Below are positions 35,667 through 44,923 of a stretch of DNA of 64,000 bases, in pieces. This DNA comes from an uncultured Anaerolineae bacterium. Lineage in GTDB: Bacteria > Chloroflexota > Anaerolineae > Aggregatilineales > Phototrophicaceae. Position numbers and translations under genes: made by a program. The notes under the pieces were generated by a model, which saw only the letters and a list, made by a program, of their open reading frames with translations, did not search any database and had not been told where the DNA came from. The stretch spans positions 124,001-188,000 of the forward strand of contig CALKJO010000002.1 in assembly GCA_937995825.1 (NCBI GenBank), given 5' to 3'. Numbering within the stretch: position 1 is the stretch's first letter; each line of letters opens with the position of its first letter.

Positions 35667-37064
35667 ATGTTGTTGAATATGCCAGGGCTGGGCGATGCCG
35701 AGGGGCAGGAAGCAAACCGCTCTGCGGATGCACTCTCGCAGCCGGAGACTGCGCCGCCGGGTGGCGCGGCGCGCAGTTCCAACTCAGCCGAAGCCATGAC
35801 CACAGCCGATGGTTCGTCTGATGCCCTCGTCAGCCCTCCGGCAGAGTCCCCCCCGGCATCAGCTCCCCCGGCAGCGGAAAACATTACCGAAAGCTCAGTC
35901 GAGCAGCCTCAGGCTGGCGCTGAGGCGACCCCGACAGAGACACCGTCGCAGGCAGCTCCCGCGTCACCGAGCCCGCGGCGCGGCGAAGTGATCGAAGGGA
36001 CGATTGTCTCGATCTCGCCGACTTCGATCAGGGTCGAGATCGGCGCGGCAAAGCCCGGCATCGTCCCGACGCGCGAACTCGAACGGCTGAACCGCCGCGC
36101 GCTCGAGGAAATGAAGCCCGGTCAGACGCTCTACGTCTACGTGGTCAATCCGCGCACGCCGGACGGCGAAATCACGCTGTCCATCGACCGCGCCGCCGAG
36201 GAGATGGATTGGGAACGCGCTGAAGCCTTCCGTCAAAGCCAGGAGCCGTATGAGACCAAAGTCTCCGGCTACAATAAGGGTGGCTTGATCGTGCGCTTCG
36301 GGCGCGTTCGCGGCTTTGTGCCGCTCAGCCAGCTCAGCCCGGATCGCCGCCGCCGCGCCACCAGCGGCGCGACTCCCGAAGAAAGCCTCGGCGCAATGGT
36401 CAACGACGTCATCGTCGTCAAGGTGATGGAAGTGAATCGCCAGCAGAACCGGCTGATCCTGTCTGAGCGCGCTGCCATCCGTGAGAACCGTGAGAAGCGC
36501 AAGCAGGCGCTGATTGCCCAGCTTCAAGTCGGAGACATTCGCACTGGGCGCGTCGTCAGCCTAGAAGACTTCGGCGCGTTCGTCGATATCGGCGGCGCAG
36601 AGGGATTGATTCACCTGACCGAGCTGTCGTGGAAACACGTGACGCATCCGCGCGAACTGCTCAGCGAAGGGCAGGAAGTCCAAGTCGAGGTGATCAACAT
36701 CGATCCGGACGCAAAACGCATCGGCTTGAGTATGCGCCGGCGCGAACCCGATCCCTGGGACACGGTCGCGGTCGATTTCAAACAGGGTCAGTTGGTCAAG
36801 GGCGAGATCACCAAGCTGACCAAATTCGGCGCGTTCGCCCGCTTGGTCGATCTGCCGGCAATCGAGGGGCTGGTGCATATCAGCGAATTGAGCGAGACGC
36901 GCGTCTCGCATCCGCGCGATGTCGTCAAGGAAGGCGATGTGCTGACGCTGCGCGTGGTCAAGGTCGATGTCAAAAACCGGCGGCTCGGTCTGAGCTTGAA
37001 GCGCGTCCAATCAAAGGAATATTTGGATATAGACTGGGACATGGACTGGTCTGACCAGGGATGA
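35667..37064 (+). CDS. rpsA: 30S ribosomal protein S1 (four S1 domains)
   Basis: The protein has 465 residues from the ATG at 35667 (GGAG 11 nt upstream). The frame is open to 35583, but that would include the promoter. A disordered P/A/S/E-rich stretch (1-100) precedes four S1 RNA-binding domains (about 106-172, 193-270, 288-355, 372-441). Domains 3 and 4 carry the canonical 'FGAFVDIGGAEGLIHLTELS' and 'KFGAFARL ... EGLVHISELS'. S1 brings mRNA to the 30S subunit. The four-domain form is typical outside Proteobacteria, and the 100-residue disordered head is unusual. Confidence 0.92.
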   Translation: MLLNMPGLGDAEGQEANRSADALSQPETAPPGGAARSSNSAEAMTTADGSSDALVSPPAESPPASAPPAAENITESSVEQPQAGAEATPTETPSQAAPASPSPRRGEVIEGTIVSISPTSIRVEIGAAKPGIVPTRELERLNRRALEEMKPGQTLYVYVVNPRTPDGEITLSIDRAAEEMDWERAEAFRQSQEPYETKVSGYNKGGLIVRFGRVRGFVPLSQLSPDRRRRATSGATPEESLGAMVNDVIVVKVMEVNRQQNRLILSERAAIRENREKRKQALIAQLQVGDIRTGRVVSLEDFGAFVDIGGAEGLIHLTELSWKHVTHPRELLSEGQEVQVEVINIDPDAKRIGLSMRRREPDPWDTVAVDFKQGQLVKGEITKLTKFGAFARLVDLPAIEGLVHISELSETRVSHPRDVVKEGDVLTLRVVKVDVKNRRLGLSLKRVQSKEYLDIDWDMDWSDQG

Positions 37065-37103
37065 ACGCCCTGGCTGAGCCGGTTCGCTTTCAACCAGAGA
37101 AGC

Positions 37104-37132
37104 AAAGACATGACACAGGATCATGTCTTTTT
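37104..37132 (+). terminator. rpsA terminator
   Basis: AAAGACATGA (37104-37113) and TCATGTCTTT (37121-37130) form a perfect 10-bp stem ending in a T-run. Confidence 0.9.
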
Positions 37133-37196
37133 ACGTCCTGATCAAATTGGCTAAAATATTAATCAGATGTCTAGATGCCAGCGGGAACGTTCGTGT

Positions 37197-37402
37197 TATA
37201 ATCGACAAGCAAAGTGCAATGGCGTAAATCCGCCGCCTATCCGTTAGGTTAGGATTTGAGAAAGGCGGCATTTCGCCGCCTCATCCGGTGTGGTAAGCTC
37301 AAAGGTAGTGCAGTGATACGTGCCACCGACGGCGACTGTCCTTGTCAAACATTGAAGGAATGGGCTAGTCAGCTTGACTGACCGGCTGCGGAGGGATTGA
37401 CC
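37197..37402 (+). promoter_or_regulatory. clpC promoter and long leader
   Basis: TATAAT at 37197-37202 starts a leader of about 190 nt; no clear -35 is visible. The leader contains a 7-bp GC-rich hairpin (37263-37281) and a small palindrome, AGTCA-GCT-TGACT, near 37366-37378. GGAGG lies 8 nt before the GTG. Together with the rpsA terminator it fills the 338-bp gap. No CIRCE element and no clear CtsR heptad pair were found. Confidence 0.5.
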
Positions 37403-39937
37403 GTGGCGAAGAATATGGAACGCTTCACACAGCGCGCACGGCGTGTTTTGAGCCTGGCGCAAGAAGAAGCTGAACGAATGCAGCACAACTATATTGGTAC
37501 TGAACATCTCCTGCTTGGATTGATCCGGGAAGAAGGCGGCGTTGCTGGGCGCGTGCTGCGCGAACTCGGCTTGGAGCAGCGGCGAGTCGAAGAATTGGTT
37601 GAGCGCATGACCCGCGCCACGCCCCGCGTGAGCGGCATCACCCCCGAACTGTCCCCAGGCACGAAGCGCGTCTTGGAATTAGCCATCGATGAAGCCCGCC
37701 GCATGGGTCACCACTATATCGGCACGGAGCATCTGCTGCTCGGTCTGGTGCGGCTGACTGAAGGCGTTGCCATCGATATCCTCAAACGCCTCGGTATTTC
37801 CCCTGAAGAAGTCCGCCGGCAGACGCGCCGCGTTCTGCAGGATACGCCGGTGCAGTCGGCGCAGCCGGAAGCGCAGCAGCCGGAGCCGCCGCGCTCTCGC
37901 CCTGTGCGCGCCCGCGACGCCAAGACCCCGCTGGTCGATCAGCTCGCCACCGACCTGACTGAACTCGCCCGCGAGGGCAAGCTCGATCCGGTGGTCGGGC
38001 GCGAAACCGAGATCGAGCGTGTGATTCAGATTCTCAGCCGCCGGCGCAAGAACAACCCCGCCTTGATCGGCGAGCCGGGCGTCGGCAAGACTGCCATCGT
38101 CGAAGGGCTGGCGCAGCGCATCGTCAACGGCGAAACGCCCAAGCCGCTGCTCAATAAGCGCGTTTTGCAGCTCGATGTCGGCTCGCTGGTCGCTGGCACG
38201 ATGTATCGCGGGCAGTTTGAGGAGCGCCTCAAGCGCGTCATCGAAGAACTGAAATCCTCCGACTCGATCCTGTTCATCGACGAAGTGCATATGCTGGTCG
38301 GCGCGGGATCGGCGGGCAGCAGCGTGGATGCCGCCAACATCCTCAAGCCCGCTCTGGCGCGCGGCGAACTTCAGTGCATCGGCGCAACCACGCTCGACGA
38401 ATATCGCAAGCACATCGAGAGCGATGCCGCGCTCGAACGCCGCTTCCAGCCGATCCTAGTCAGCGAACCGACCATCGAGGAGACGATTGAAATCCTCAAC
38501 GGCATCAAGCATCCGTATCAGGAGCATCACAACGTCGAAATCACCGACGAAGCCATTGAAGCGGCGGCGAACCTGTCCGCCCGCTATGTGCCGGATCGTT
38601 TCCTGCCGGATAAAGCCATCGACCTGATCGATGAGGCGTCCGCCCGCCTGCGCATGTACAAATCCGCTGAGTCGGCATCGGTGCGCCGCGCCGAGCAAGA
38701 CCTGCGCCAGCTGGAGGACGATCTGCAAATCCTCTCCGAAGGCAATGCCTCCCCGGACGAGCTGGCGCGCATCCACGAGCAGCGCGAAGCGCTCAAAAAT
38801 CAGCTTGCCGCGCTTAAGTCGAGCTGGAACAGTGACACCAATCAGCCGCGCCTGATCGCGGAGGACATCGCCGAAGTCGTCGCGATGTGGACGGGCATCC
38901 CCACCATGCGCATCGCCGGTGAGGAAAGCGAGCGCTTGATGCACATGGAGGAAGCGCTCCATAAACGCATCATCGGACAGCACGACGCCATCGAAGCGAT
39001 CAGCAAAGCCGTCCGCCGCGCCCGCGCTGGACTCAAAGACCCACGCCGACCGATTGGGTCGTTCATGTTCCTGGGACCCACCGGCGTCGGCAAGAGTGAG
39101 CTGACTAAAGCGCTGGCGGAATTCCTGTTCGGCAGCGAAGACGCGCTCATCCAGCTCGACATGAGCGAATTCATGGAGCGGCACTCGGTTGCCCGTCTGG
39201 TCGGCGCGCCCCCAGGCTACGTCGGCTATGAGGACGCCGGACAGCTCACTGAAGCGATCCGCCGCCGACCCTACAGCATCGTCGTCTTCGATGAGATTGA
39301 AAAAGCGCATCCCGAAGCCTTCAACATGCTGCTGCAAATCATGGAAGAAGGCACGCTGACCGACGCGCGCGGTCGCCGCGTCGATTTCCGCAACGCCATG
39401 ATCGTCATGACCAGTAACATCGGCGCAGACACGATCAAACGCGGCGCAACGCTCGGCTTCAATGCCCCGCGCGCCGCCGAGATCGAAGAGCGCCAGATGT
39501 ATGAGGAGATGCGTAAAAATGTCACCGAGCAGCTCCGCCGCGCCTTCCGACCGGAATTCCTCAACCGCGTCGATGCGACGATTGTCTTCCGTTCGCTGAC
39601 CCGCGACGAGATCAAGCAGATCGTCGATCTCGAACTCAACAAAGTCCGCGAACGCCTGATCGAACACGCGATCACCCTCGATGTGACCGACTCGGCGCGC
39701 GAATGGCTGGCTGAAAAGGGCTATGATCCCGAATTTGGCGCGCGCCCGCTGCGCCGGCTGATCCAGAACGAAATTGAGGACGCACTCTCCGACGGCATCC
39801 TCTCGGGCAAATTCAGCCTGGCGGGCATCGTCCGCGTCACTACCCGCGATGGGGAGCTGGTCTTAGAAAGCGTTGGCGACAGTGACGACGATGTGAACGC
39901 CCCGGACACGGCGGCAGCGGTTGAAGCCGGCACGTAG
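37403..39937 (+). CDS. clpC: ATP-dependent Clp protease ATPase subunit ClpC
   Basis: This 844-residue AAA+ unfoldase feeds proteins to ClpP. Two Clp_N repeats (about 1-145, each with '[11 protein letters not shown]') are followed by AAA-1 (Walker A 'GEPGVGKT' about 224-231), a short coiled-coil M domain and AAA-2 (Walker A 'GPTGVGKS' about 558-565). The 'LGF' tripeptide near residue 683 is the ClpP-docking loop, which distinguishes ClpC from ClpB. The start is the GTG with GGAGG 8 nt upstream; a TTG at 37397 is too close to that site. No mcsA/mcsB/ctsR genes adjoin it. Confidence 0.95.
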   Translation: MAKNMERFTQRARRVLSLAQEEAERMQHNYIGTEHLLLGLIREEGGVAGRVLRELGLEQRRVEELVERMTRATPRVSGITPELSPGTKRVLELAIDEARRMGHHYIGTEHLLLGLVRLTEGVAIDILKRLGISPEEVRRQTRRVLQDTPVQSAQPEAQQPEPPRSRPVRARDAKTPLVDQLATDLTELAREGKLDPVVGRETEIERVIQILSRRRKNNPALIGEPGVGKTAIVEGLAQRIVNGETPKPLLNKRVLQLDVGSLVAGTMYRGQFEERLKRVIEELKSSDSILFIDEVHMLVGAGSAGSSVDAANILKPALARGELQCIGATTLDEYRKHIESDAALERRFQPILVSEPTIEETIEILNGIKHPYQEHHNVEITDEAIEAAANLSARYVPDRFLPDKAIDLIDEASARLRMYKSAESASVRRAEQDLRQLEDDLQILSEGNASPDELARIHEQREALKNQLAALKSSWNSDTNQPRLIAEDIAEVVAMWTGIPTMRIAGEESERLMHMEEALHKRIIGQHDAIEAISKAVRRARAGLKDPRRPIGSFMFLGPTGVGKSELTKALAEFLFGSEDALIQLDMSEFMERHSVARLVGAPPGYVGYEDAGQLTEAIRRRPYSIVVFDEIEKAHPEAFNMLLQIMEEGTLTDARGRRVDFRNAMIVMTSNIGADTIKRGATLGFNAPRAAEIEERQMYEEMRKNVTEQLRRAFRPEFLNRVDATIVFRSLTRDEIKQIVDLELNKVRERLIEHAITLDVTDSAREWLAEKGYDPEFGARPLRRLIQNEIEDALSDGILSGKFSLAGIVRVTTRDGELVLESVGDSDDDVNAPDTAAAVEAGT

Positions 39938-39968
39938 TCCAGTCCGATTTATGTAATCACCCATACAG

Positions 39969-39997
39969 AAAAGCCATCTTGAAGAGATGGCTTTTTT
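39969..39997 (+). terminator. clpC terminator
   Basis: AAAAGCCATCT (39969-39979) and AGATGGCTTTT (39985-39995) pair perfectly over 11 bp around a 5-nt loop, followed by T. Confidence 0.92.
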
Positions 39998-40112
39998 GCT
40001 GCCGCCGCGCGCAGGCTAAATTCTTAAGAAAACAGAGCGTGTTTTTATAAATTTTGCTGCTATTCTGAATTCTGTGATACATTCAGTATAAATAAACATT
40101 ACAAATCTGCCT

Positions 40113-42227
40113 GTGCGCGGGATCGATGTGTCTGGTTTGATCATTTACCTGTTCCCATATCTGGTATCCGCCGCCGCCGCCGCTGGACTGGGCGTGTATC
40201 TGCTGCGTAAACAGCCGCGAGACGCCGCGCTTACCTGGATGGCGCTCTATCTATTCAGCCAAACAGCTTGGACAGCGCTGTATATCGGCGAGCTGGTCGC
40301 GCCGGACATCCCCGCCAAAGTGGTGTGGGACAGCCTGCAGTGGCTTCCCACTTTCGCAACCGCCTATACCTGGATGCGGTTGGTCGCCGCTTACACCAAT
40401 GCCCGCTTCAAACCACCCTGGCTGCTCAACGCGCTTTTCATCCCGCTGGTGATCTTTCTCGTCCTCGTCTTCACCGATCCGCTGCACGACCTGGTCTATA
40501 TTGAGGTCTATCTCGAAAGCGCGCCGCCGTTTGACACGCTGCTCTATCCCTTCACCCCGCTGATCTGGACGTTTGTCCTCTACGCATATTTGCTTTACTT
40601 GGGCGGCGCGGCGCTGATGCTGATCAAGGCGCGCACTGACACCGGTTCCCACCGCACGCGCACCCTGATCATCACCGTCGGCGGCGCGCTGCCGGCGCTG
40701 CTCACGCTGTTCCTGTTTGTTATTGATGCGCGTATCTTCGGGCAGCGCGATGTCACGCCAATCGCTTCGATCATCGGCAGTTTCATCATCCTTTGGGGCT
40801 TGCTGCGCTATCGCCTGTCCGACATCCTCCCGCTGGCGCGCGCGCTGGTGTTCGATAACCTCAGCCAGGGCTTGGTGGTGGTCGATCTCGAAAACCGGAT
40901 CATGGACGCCAATGCCAGTGCGCTTGGCCTAGTCGGCAAAACCCTGCCGCAGATTCTCGGTCAGCCGGTCTGGCAGGTCTATCAGGATTGGTCGCAGGCG
41001 ATTGACCAATTCGATCAGGTGAATGAATTCATCACCGATGTTCAATCGACCAGCGCTGACGGCAGAGTCCGCCATCACGAACTGCGCATCATGGCGATCC
41101 GTAAACCCGACGGGTATTTAATCGGACGCCTGATCATCTATCACGACTTGACCGAACGAAAACACACCGAAACTGCCCTGCGCGCCGCCCAGCAGCGCGC
41201 GCGCCTGCTGGCGGATGTCGCCTTTGAAGGCATCACCATCCACCATAACGGCTTTCTGGTGGACTGCAACCGCGCCTTTCTCGATCTGGTCGGCTATCGC
41301 TTTGAAGAATTGAAGGGGATTTCGCTGACTGACACGGTGCTTGCCCCGGAATGGCGCGAGACTGCGCGCTTCAATATCGCTCACAAACGCCACGCGCACT
41401 ACCTGACTGAGCTGATCCACAAGGATGGCAAGCGGATTCCCGCCGAGATTCGCTCGCGCCAGATCGATGATGAACTGCGCGTTACTGTCGTGCGCGACCT
41501 GTCCGAGCGCCGCGAAGCGGAGATGCAGCGCATGAATGCCGCCCTGGAGCGCGAGCGCGCCGCGATGCTGGCGGAGTTTGTGCGCGGGGTCGCCCATGAA
41601 TTTCGGACGCCGCTGGCGAATATCTCCACCTCGCTCTATCTGATCGGCAAAATCCCCGACAGCGCGCAGCGCGCCGAGCGCATCAAGCAAACCGAGAACG
41701 CGATCCATGAGCTTGCCGACCTGCTTGATCACATGCTGCTGATGGTCAAGCTCGATCATATGTCGGCGCTGGAGCGGCGCCCGCTGCGCCTGAACACGCT
41801 TCTGGAGGCTGTCACGATGAAGTATCAGAGCGAACTGACCGCCAAAAACCTCGGCTTTCAGTTTGAACCGGCGGTCGATCTGCCCATGATCATGGGCGAT
41901 GAAGGGCTGCTGACTCAGGCGTTCAGCGAACTGCTGAGCAACGCCATCCACTTCACGCCGGACAAAGGGCAGATCAGGATCGACATCGGGCGCAACGACC
42001 GCGATGCGCGCGTGAGCATCACCGACACCGGCATTGGCATGAGCGAGGATGAGAAAAAGCGCTTGTTCGAGCGCTTTTACCGCGCCGATGACGCCCGCAC
42101 GGCACGCGGATTCGGGCTGGGGCTGGCGATTGCCAAGCGGATCATCGCGCTTCATCACGGCAGCATCAGCGTCACCAGCAGCGTCGGCGAGGGCAGCACC
42201 TTCACCGTCTTGCTCCCGATTGGCTGA
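40113..42227 (+). CDS. Membrane histidine kinase with 7TM sensor and PAS domains
   Basis: This 704-residue protein has seven N-terminal membrane helices (about 5-235) resembling the HisK_N 7TM sensor, two PAS domains (about 245-350 and 360-470), HisKA with 'GVAHEFRTPLANIS' (His495) and HATPase_c. The ATPase boxes are N-box 'LLSNAIHFTP', G1 'ITDTGIGM' and G2 'GFGLGLAIAK'. The start is a GTG without a good ribosome site; TATAAA lies about 20 nt upstream. No response regulator is nearby. The two tRNA genes follow it. Confidence 0.9.
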   Translation: MRGIDVSGLIIYLFPYLVSAAAAAGLGVYLLRKQPRDAALTWMALYLFSQTAWTALYIGELVAPDIPAKVVWDSLQWLPTFATAYTWMRLVAAYTNARFKPPWLLNALFIPLVIFLVLVFTDPLHDLVYIEVYLESAPPFDTLLYPFTPLIWTFVLYAYLLYLGGAALMLIKARTDTGSHRTRTLIITVGGALPALLTLFLFVIDARIFGQRDVTPIASIIGSFIILWGLLRYRLSDILPLARALVFDNLSQGLVVVDLENRIMDANASALGLVGKTLPQILGQPVWQVYQDWSQAIDQFDQVNEFITDVQSTSADGRVRHHELRIMAIRKPDGYLIGRLIIYHDLTERKHTETALRAAQQRARLLADVAFEGITIHHNGFLVDCNRAFLDLVGYRFEELKGISLTDTVLAPEWRETARFNIAHKRHAHYLTELIHKDGKRIPAEIRSRQIDDELRVTVVRDLSERREAEMQRMNAALERERAAMLAEFVRGVAHEFRTPLANISTSLYLIGKIPDSAQRAERIKQTENAIHELADLLDHMLLMVKLDHMSALERRPLRLNTLLEAVTMKYQSELTAKNLGFQFEPAVDLPMIMGDEGLLTQAFSELLSNAIHFTPDKGQIRIDIGRNDRDARVSITDTGIGMSEDEKKRLFERFYRADDARTARGFGLGLAIAKRIIALHHGSISVTSSVGEGSTFTVLLPIG

Positions 42228-42234
42228 ACACGGA

Positions 42235-42263
42235 TGGACGCGCCCTTGAATCAGTGCTAGAAT
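42235..42263 (+). promoter_or_regulatory. Putative tRNA-Pro promoter
   Basis: TGGACG (42235-42240), a 17-nt spacer and TAGAAT (42258-42263) precede the tRNA by 12 nt. Confidence 0.5.
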
Positions 42264-42275
42264 AGATGTTGTTCC

Positions 42276-42349
42276 CGGGGTGTAGCGCAGTCTGGTAGCG
42301 CGCTTCGTTTGGGACGAAGAGGTCGCTGGTTCGAGTCCAGTCTCCCCGA
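42276..42349 (+). tRNA. tRNA-Pro (anticodon UGG)
   Basis: A cloverleaf of 74 nt with anticodon loop TTTGGGA between stems CTTCG/CGAAG, T-arm GCTGG-TTCGAGT-CCAGT and acceptor CGGGGTG/CTCCCCG (one T-T mismatch). CCA is not encoded. Confidence 0.93.
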
Positions 42350-42374
42350 CACGTACAGTCAAGACTGTGCAGGC

Positions 42375-42402
42375 TTGACGCGGCAGCGCGGTCTGCTATA
42401 CT
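42375..42402 (+). promoter_or_regulatory. tRNA-Gly promoter
   Basis: TTGACG (42375-42380), a 16-nt spacer and TATACT (42397-42402) end 13 nt before the tRNA. Confidence 0.7.
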
Positions 42403-42415
42403 GAAAAATAGACGC

Positions 42416-42486
42416 GCGGGTATGGTGTAATGGCAGCACACGACCCTTCCAAGGTCTTAGTTCCGATTCGAGTTCGGATACCCGCT
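42416..42486 (+). tRNA. tRNA-Gly (anticodon UCC)
   Basis: A 71-nt cloverleaf with anticodon loop CTTCCAA, T-loop TTCGAGT and acceptor GCGGGTA/TACCCGC. CCA is not encoded. Confidence 0.93.
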
Positions 42487-42490
42487 ATAA

Positions 42491-42521
42491 AAAAAGGGCG
42501 GCTTATTAGCTCGCCCTTTTT
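42491..42521. terminator. Bidirectional terminator after tRNA-Gly and the AttH-like gene
   Basis: AAAAAGGGCG (42491-42500) and CGCCCTTTTT (42512-42521) form a stem with A-rich 5' and T-rich 3' flanks. It can end both the tRNA-Gly transcript and the convergent gene stopping at 42530. Confidence 0.88.
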
Positions 42522-42529
42522 GTTTTGCC

Positions 42530-43687
42530 CTAGAAGCGCCCCGTCATCGAGTCGGTGTAGCCGGTCAGTTCGGCGTAGCCAAACCCCGACACATCGCCGC
42601 TGATGGCGACCGTCCCTTCCCAGTAAGCGATCCCGCCGCCGTGCAGTTCCTGATCGGCGATCTGCGGTGTGATCGTCAGGTTGATCGTCTCCCCATCCGG
42701 CACAGTGACGACAGCGCGCCAGCCCGCCGGATAGACCGCGCCGGTATGCGGACTCGTCCATGAGCCGGTCGGCTCAATCGTGAACGAATCGGCGGGCAGA
42801 TAGACCGCTGAGCCATCGGGATTGACCAGCAGACCGCCGAAATACGGATCGCGCCCGCCATCGGTCAGCCGAATCTGCCCGATCATCAGCTCGCGGTGAT
42901 CGTCGAACTGCAAGCCGAACCAATCCCAGCCGGTCGCGCCTTCGCCCAGCGCTGACGTGCCGAATTCGTGATCCTTCCAGACCGATCCGGTGACCGCATA
43001 AGTCTGACCGCCGACCGTCACCGCCCCATCCGCGATCAGGCGGGTGAGCGAGTAATAATAGCTGGCATTGCCGATCTCACCGCTTTTGGCGCTCAAGCCG
43101 TTATCGCCCTGCAGCGCGGGCGGCTTGCTCTGCGTCAGCGTCACATTGAGCGCCGCGCCGTCCGCCATGCGCGCCGTGATGCGCGTGATCTGCGCCGCCT
43201 CATCCAGCGCCTCGACCTGCCAGTCCTCCAGCCAAACGCGGTAGCGCGGATCGGTCTCCGCGCCCGCCAGTCCCGCCGCGCCCCGGCTGAAACGCTCCTC
43301 ATGATAGAAGCGATTCCCGGCTACATCCGTGATCGCAAAGTGCGCCATGTAAAGCTGGTTGGTGCGCCATTCGCCGCCGTCCACGCTGCCAGGGGTGATC
43401 CCGCGCCGGAAGACCGTGAACTGAAAGCCGAAGCGCCGCCCATCCTCGGCTGCCAGATTGCCCGTGTAATACCACCATTCGGTCAGGTATTCCGGATTCG
43501 CGCCGAAATCGCGCGGGAACTGCCATTCGCGCGGCTCGACCGCCCGCGCAAACCCAGTCGGCTCGGTCATCCCCGCCGCCAGCCGCGCGCTTGCCCCGAC
43601 CTGATCACCGCTTCCCCCATCGACCAGGCTGAAACCGACCACCGCCACCGCCAGCCCGACTACGATCACCGCGATCCACCGCCACAT
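42530..43687 (-). CDS. AttH/CrtC-like lipocalin-fold protein, membrane anchored
   Basis: This 385-residue protein has an N-terminal signal or anchor helix (4-22). The AttH/CrtC domain follows: 'LTEWWYYTGNL', 'FGFQFTVFRR', 'HFAITDV', 'GSVWKDHEFGTS', 'GWDWFGLQFDD' and the C-terminal 'YWEGTVAISG'. Relatives include carotenoid 1,2-hydratase and the attachment protein AttH, and they usually bind hydrophobic ligands outside the membrane. No carotenoid genes are in the window, so an enzymatic role is not supported by context. Confidence 0.9.
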   Translation of the reverse strand: MWRWIAVIVVGLAVAVVGFSLVDGGSGDQVGASARLAAGMTEPTGFARAVEPREWQFPRDFGANPEYLTEWWYYTGNLAAEDGRRFGFQFTVFRRGITPGSVDGGEWRTNQLYMAHFAITDVAGNRFYHEERFSRGAAGLAGAETDPRYRVWLEDWQVEALDEAAQITRITARMADGAALNVTLTQSKPPALQGDNGLSAKSGEIGNASYYYSLTRLIADGAVTVGGQTYAVTGSVWKDHEFGTSALGEGATGWDWFGLQFDDHRELMIGQIRLTDGGRDPYFGGLLVNPDGSAVYLPADSFTIEPTGSWTSPHTGAVYPAGWRAVVTVPDGETINLTITPQIADQELHGGGIAYWEGTVAISGDVSGFGYAELTGYTDSMTGRF

Positions 43688-43862
43688 CGGTCTAGAACCT
43701 CATTTGTTCCATCTATCACAACCTTCTCCAGTATACGGGCAGCGCATAAGATGGAGATGAGACAAACCAGGGCGACATAACGCAGTCTCTGCGCTTCAAC
43801 TTTTTTGCGATTGCTCTGCGCCCCCCACTTAATAACCCATAGCGCAGCCGCCATCCCTTTGC

Positions 43863-43868
43863 TACAAT
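43863..43868 (+). promoter_or_regulatory. Putative -10 box of the TPR gene
   Basis: TACAAT lies 42 nt before the ATG at 43911. No clear -35 is seen. Confidence 0.4.
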
Positions 43869-43910
43869 CGAATAGTCTGCCCTGTAGCCATAGGTGAAAG
43901 AGCGGCGACG

Positions 43911-44912
43911 ATGGACGTGAGTGAACCGACGCCCGAATTCGAGGCGCTTGTTAAAGACATTCACCGACGCTGGGAGAGCGGCGAACTGCCATTTCAGGAC
44001 GCGCTGGAACAGATGATGCGCCTTGGCAGAGAGGCGGAAGCCAACCAACAGCCGTGCAATCAGGGGCGGGTCGAGCTGCTGCTCGGCGTCATGCAGGGTT
44101 ACCGCGCCAATCTAGACGCGAGCATCCGCCATTTCGAGCGCGCTCGCGACCTGTTCGAACGCGCCCACAACCGCAAGCGCGCCATCGGCGCGATTCTCAA
44201 CTTGGGCGAAAGCTACCGTCTCAAAGGGGACTTCACCCGCGCCCGCCAGCTTTTTCACACTGTCTCGGAAGTCGCGGTTACGACTGGGATGCTGGACACG
44301 CAGGCGATTGCCTCCTGCAACGAAGGGCTGATGCTGAGCAGCATGGGACGCTGTGAGCAGGCGCGCGACGTGCTGCTGAAAGCCGCTGAACTGACCGAGC
44401 GCATGAAAGCCGCGCCGTCCTCCCCAGAAGACGCCCATATCGCAGACGAGATCAACTGCGAGCTGTACAGCGGGCTGGCGACGGTGTATCTGCGCCTCAA
44501 TGATCCTGAAGAAGCCTGGCGCTGTGCAATTCGCAGCTACAGGCTCGCCGCCGCGATGGGCGAGCCGCTGCTGATCGGCTTCGCCAACCGCGCGATGGGC
44601 GAGACGCTGAGCGCCATCATGGCGATGGAACATGACGCCGACGACACAGCGCTGATGATCGATCCCGATCTGCCAAGCGATCCGGACGACTATTTCCGCG
44701 CCAGCGGCGAAGCGTTTCAGGAGATCAAAGCGGACGGGGAGATCGCACGGACGATGTATGTCCACGCGCTGAGCCTGCGCGCGCGCGGCAAGGGCATGAT
44801 GGCAGCGCGCAAATTGCAGCAGGCGATGATCATCTTCACGCGCTTGGGCATGGCGGACGACGCTGCCAAAGCCGCCCGCGCGCAGATGGATGTGCTGGCG
44901 GTCAAAAAGTAA
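43911..44912 (+). CDS. Cytoplasmic TPR-repeat protein
   Basis: This 333-residue helical protein has no signal peptide. Several TPR-like helix pairs are visible: 'YRANLDASIRHFERARDLFE', 'IGAILNLGESYRLKGDFTRA' and 'LYSGLATVYLRLNDPEEAW'. It resembles the TPR modules of regulatory scaffolds. No effector domain is attached. It is 11 nt upstream of the agmatine deiminase gene and may be co-transcribed with it, but a shared function is only a guess. Confidence 0.8.
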   Translation: MDVSEPTPEFEALVKDIHRRWESGELPFQDALEQMMRLGREAEANQQPCNQGRVELLLGVMQGYRANLDASIRHFERARDLFERAHNRKRAIGAILNLGESYRLKGDFTRARQLFHTVSEVAVTTGMLDTQAIASCNEGLMLSSMGRCEQARDVLLKAAELTERMKAAPSSPEDAHIADEINCELYSGLATVYLRLNDPEEAWRCAIRSYRLAAAMGEPLLIGFANRAMGETLSAIMAMEHDADDTALMIDPDLPSDPDDYFRASGEAFQEIKADGEIARTMYVHALSLRARGKGMMAARKLQQAMIIFTRLGMADDAAKAARAQMDVLAVKK

Positions 44913-44923
44913 GCGAATAGATC

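Noticed and set aside
37300..37402. CtsR or CIRCE operator before clpC
   Set aside because: The TGTCAAACATTGAAGG stretch only loosely resembles a CtsR half-site and is not repeated. No TTAGCACTC pair exists.
38456..39667. 403-codon frame antisense to clpC
   Set aside because: Opposite-strand reflection of the AAA-2 domain, with no independent evidence.
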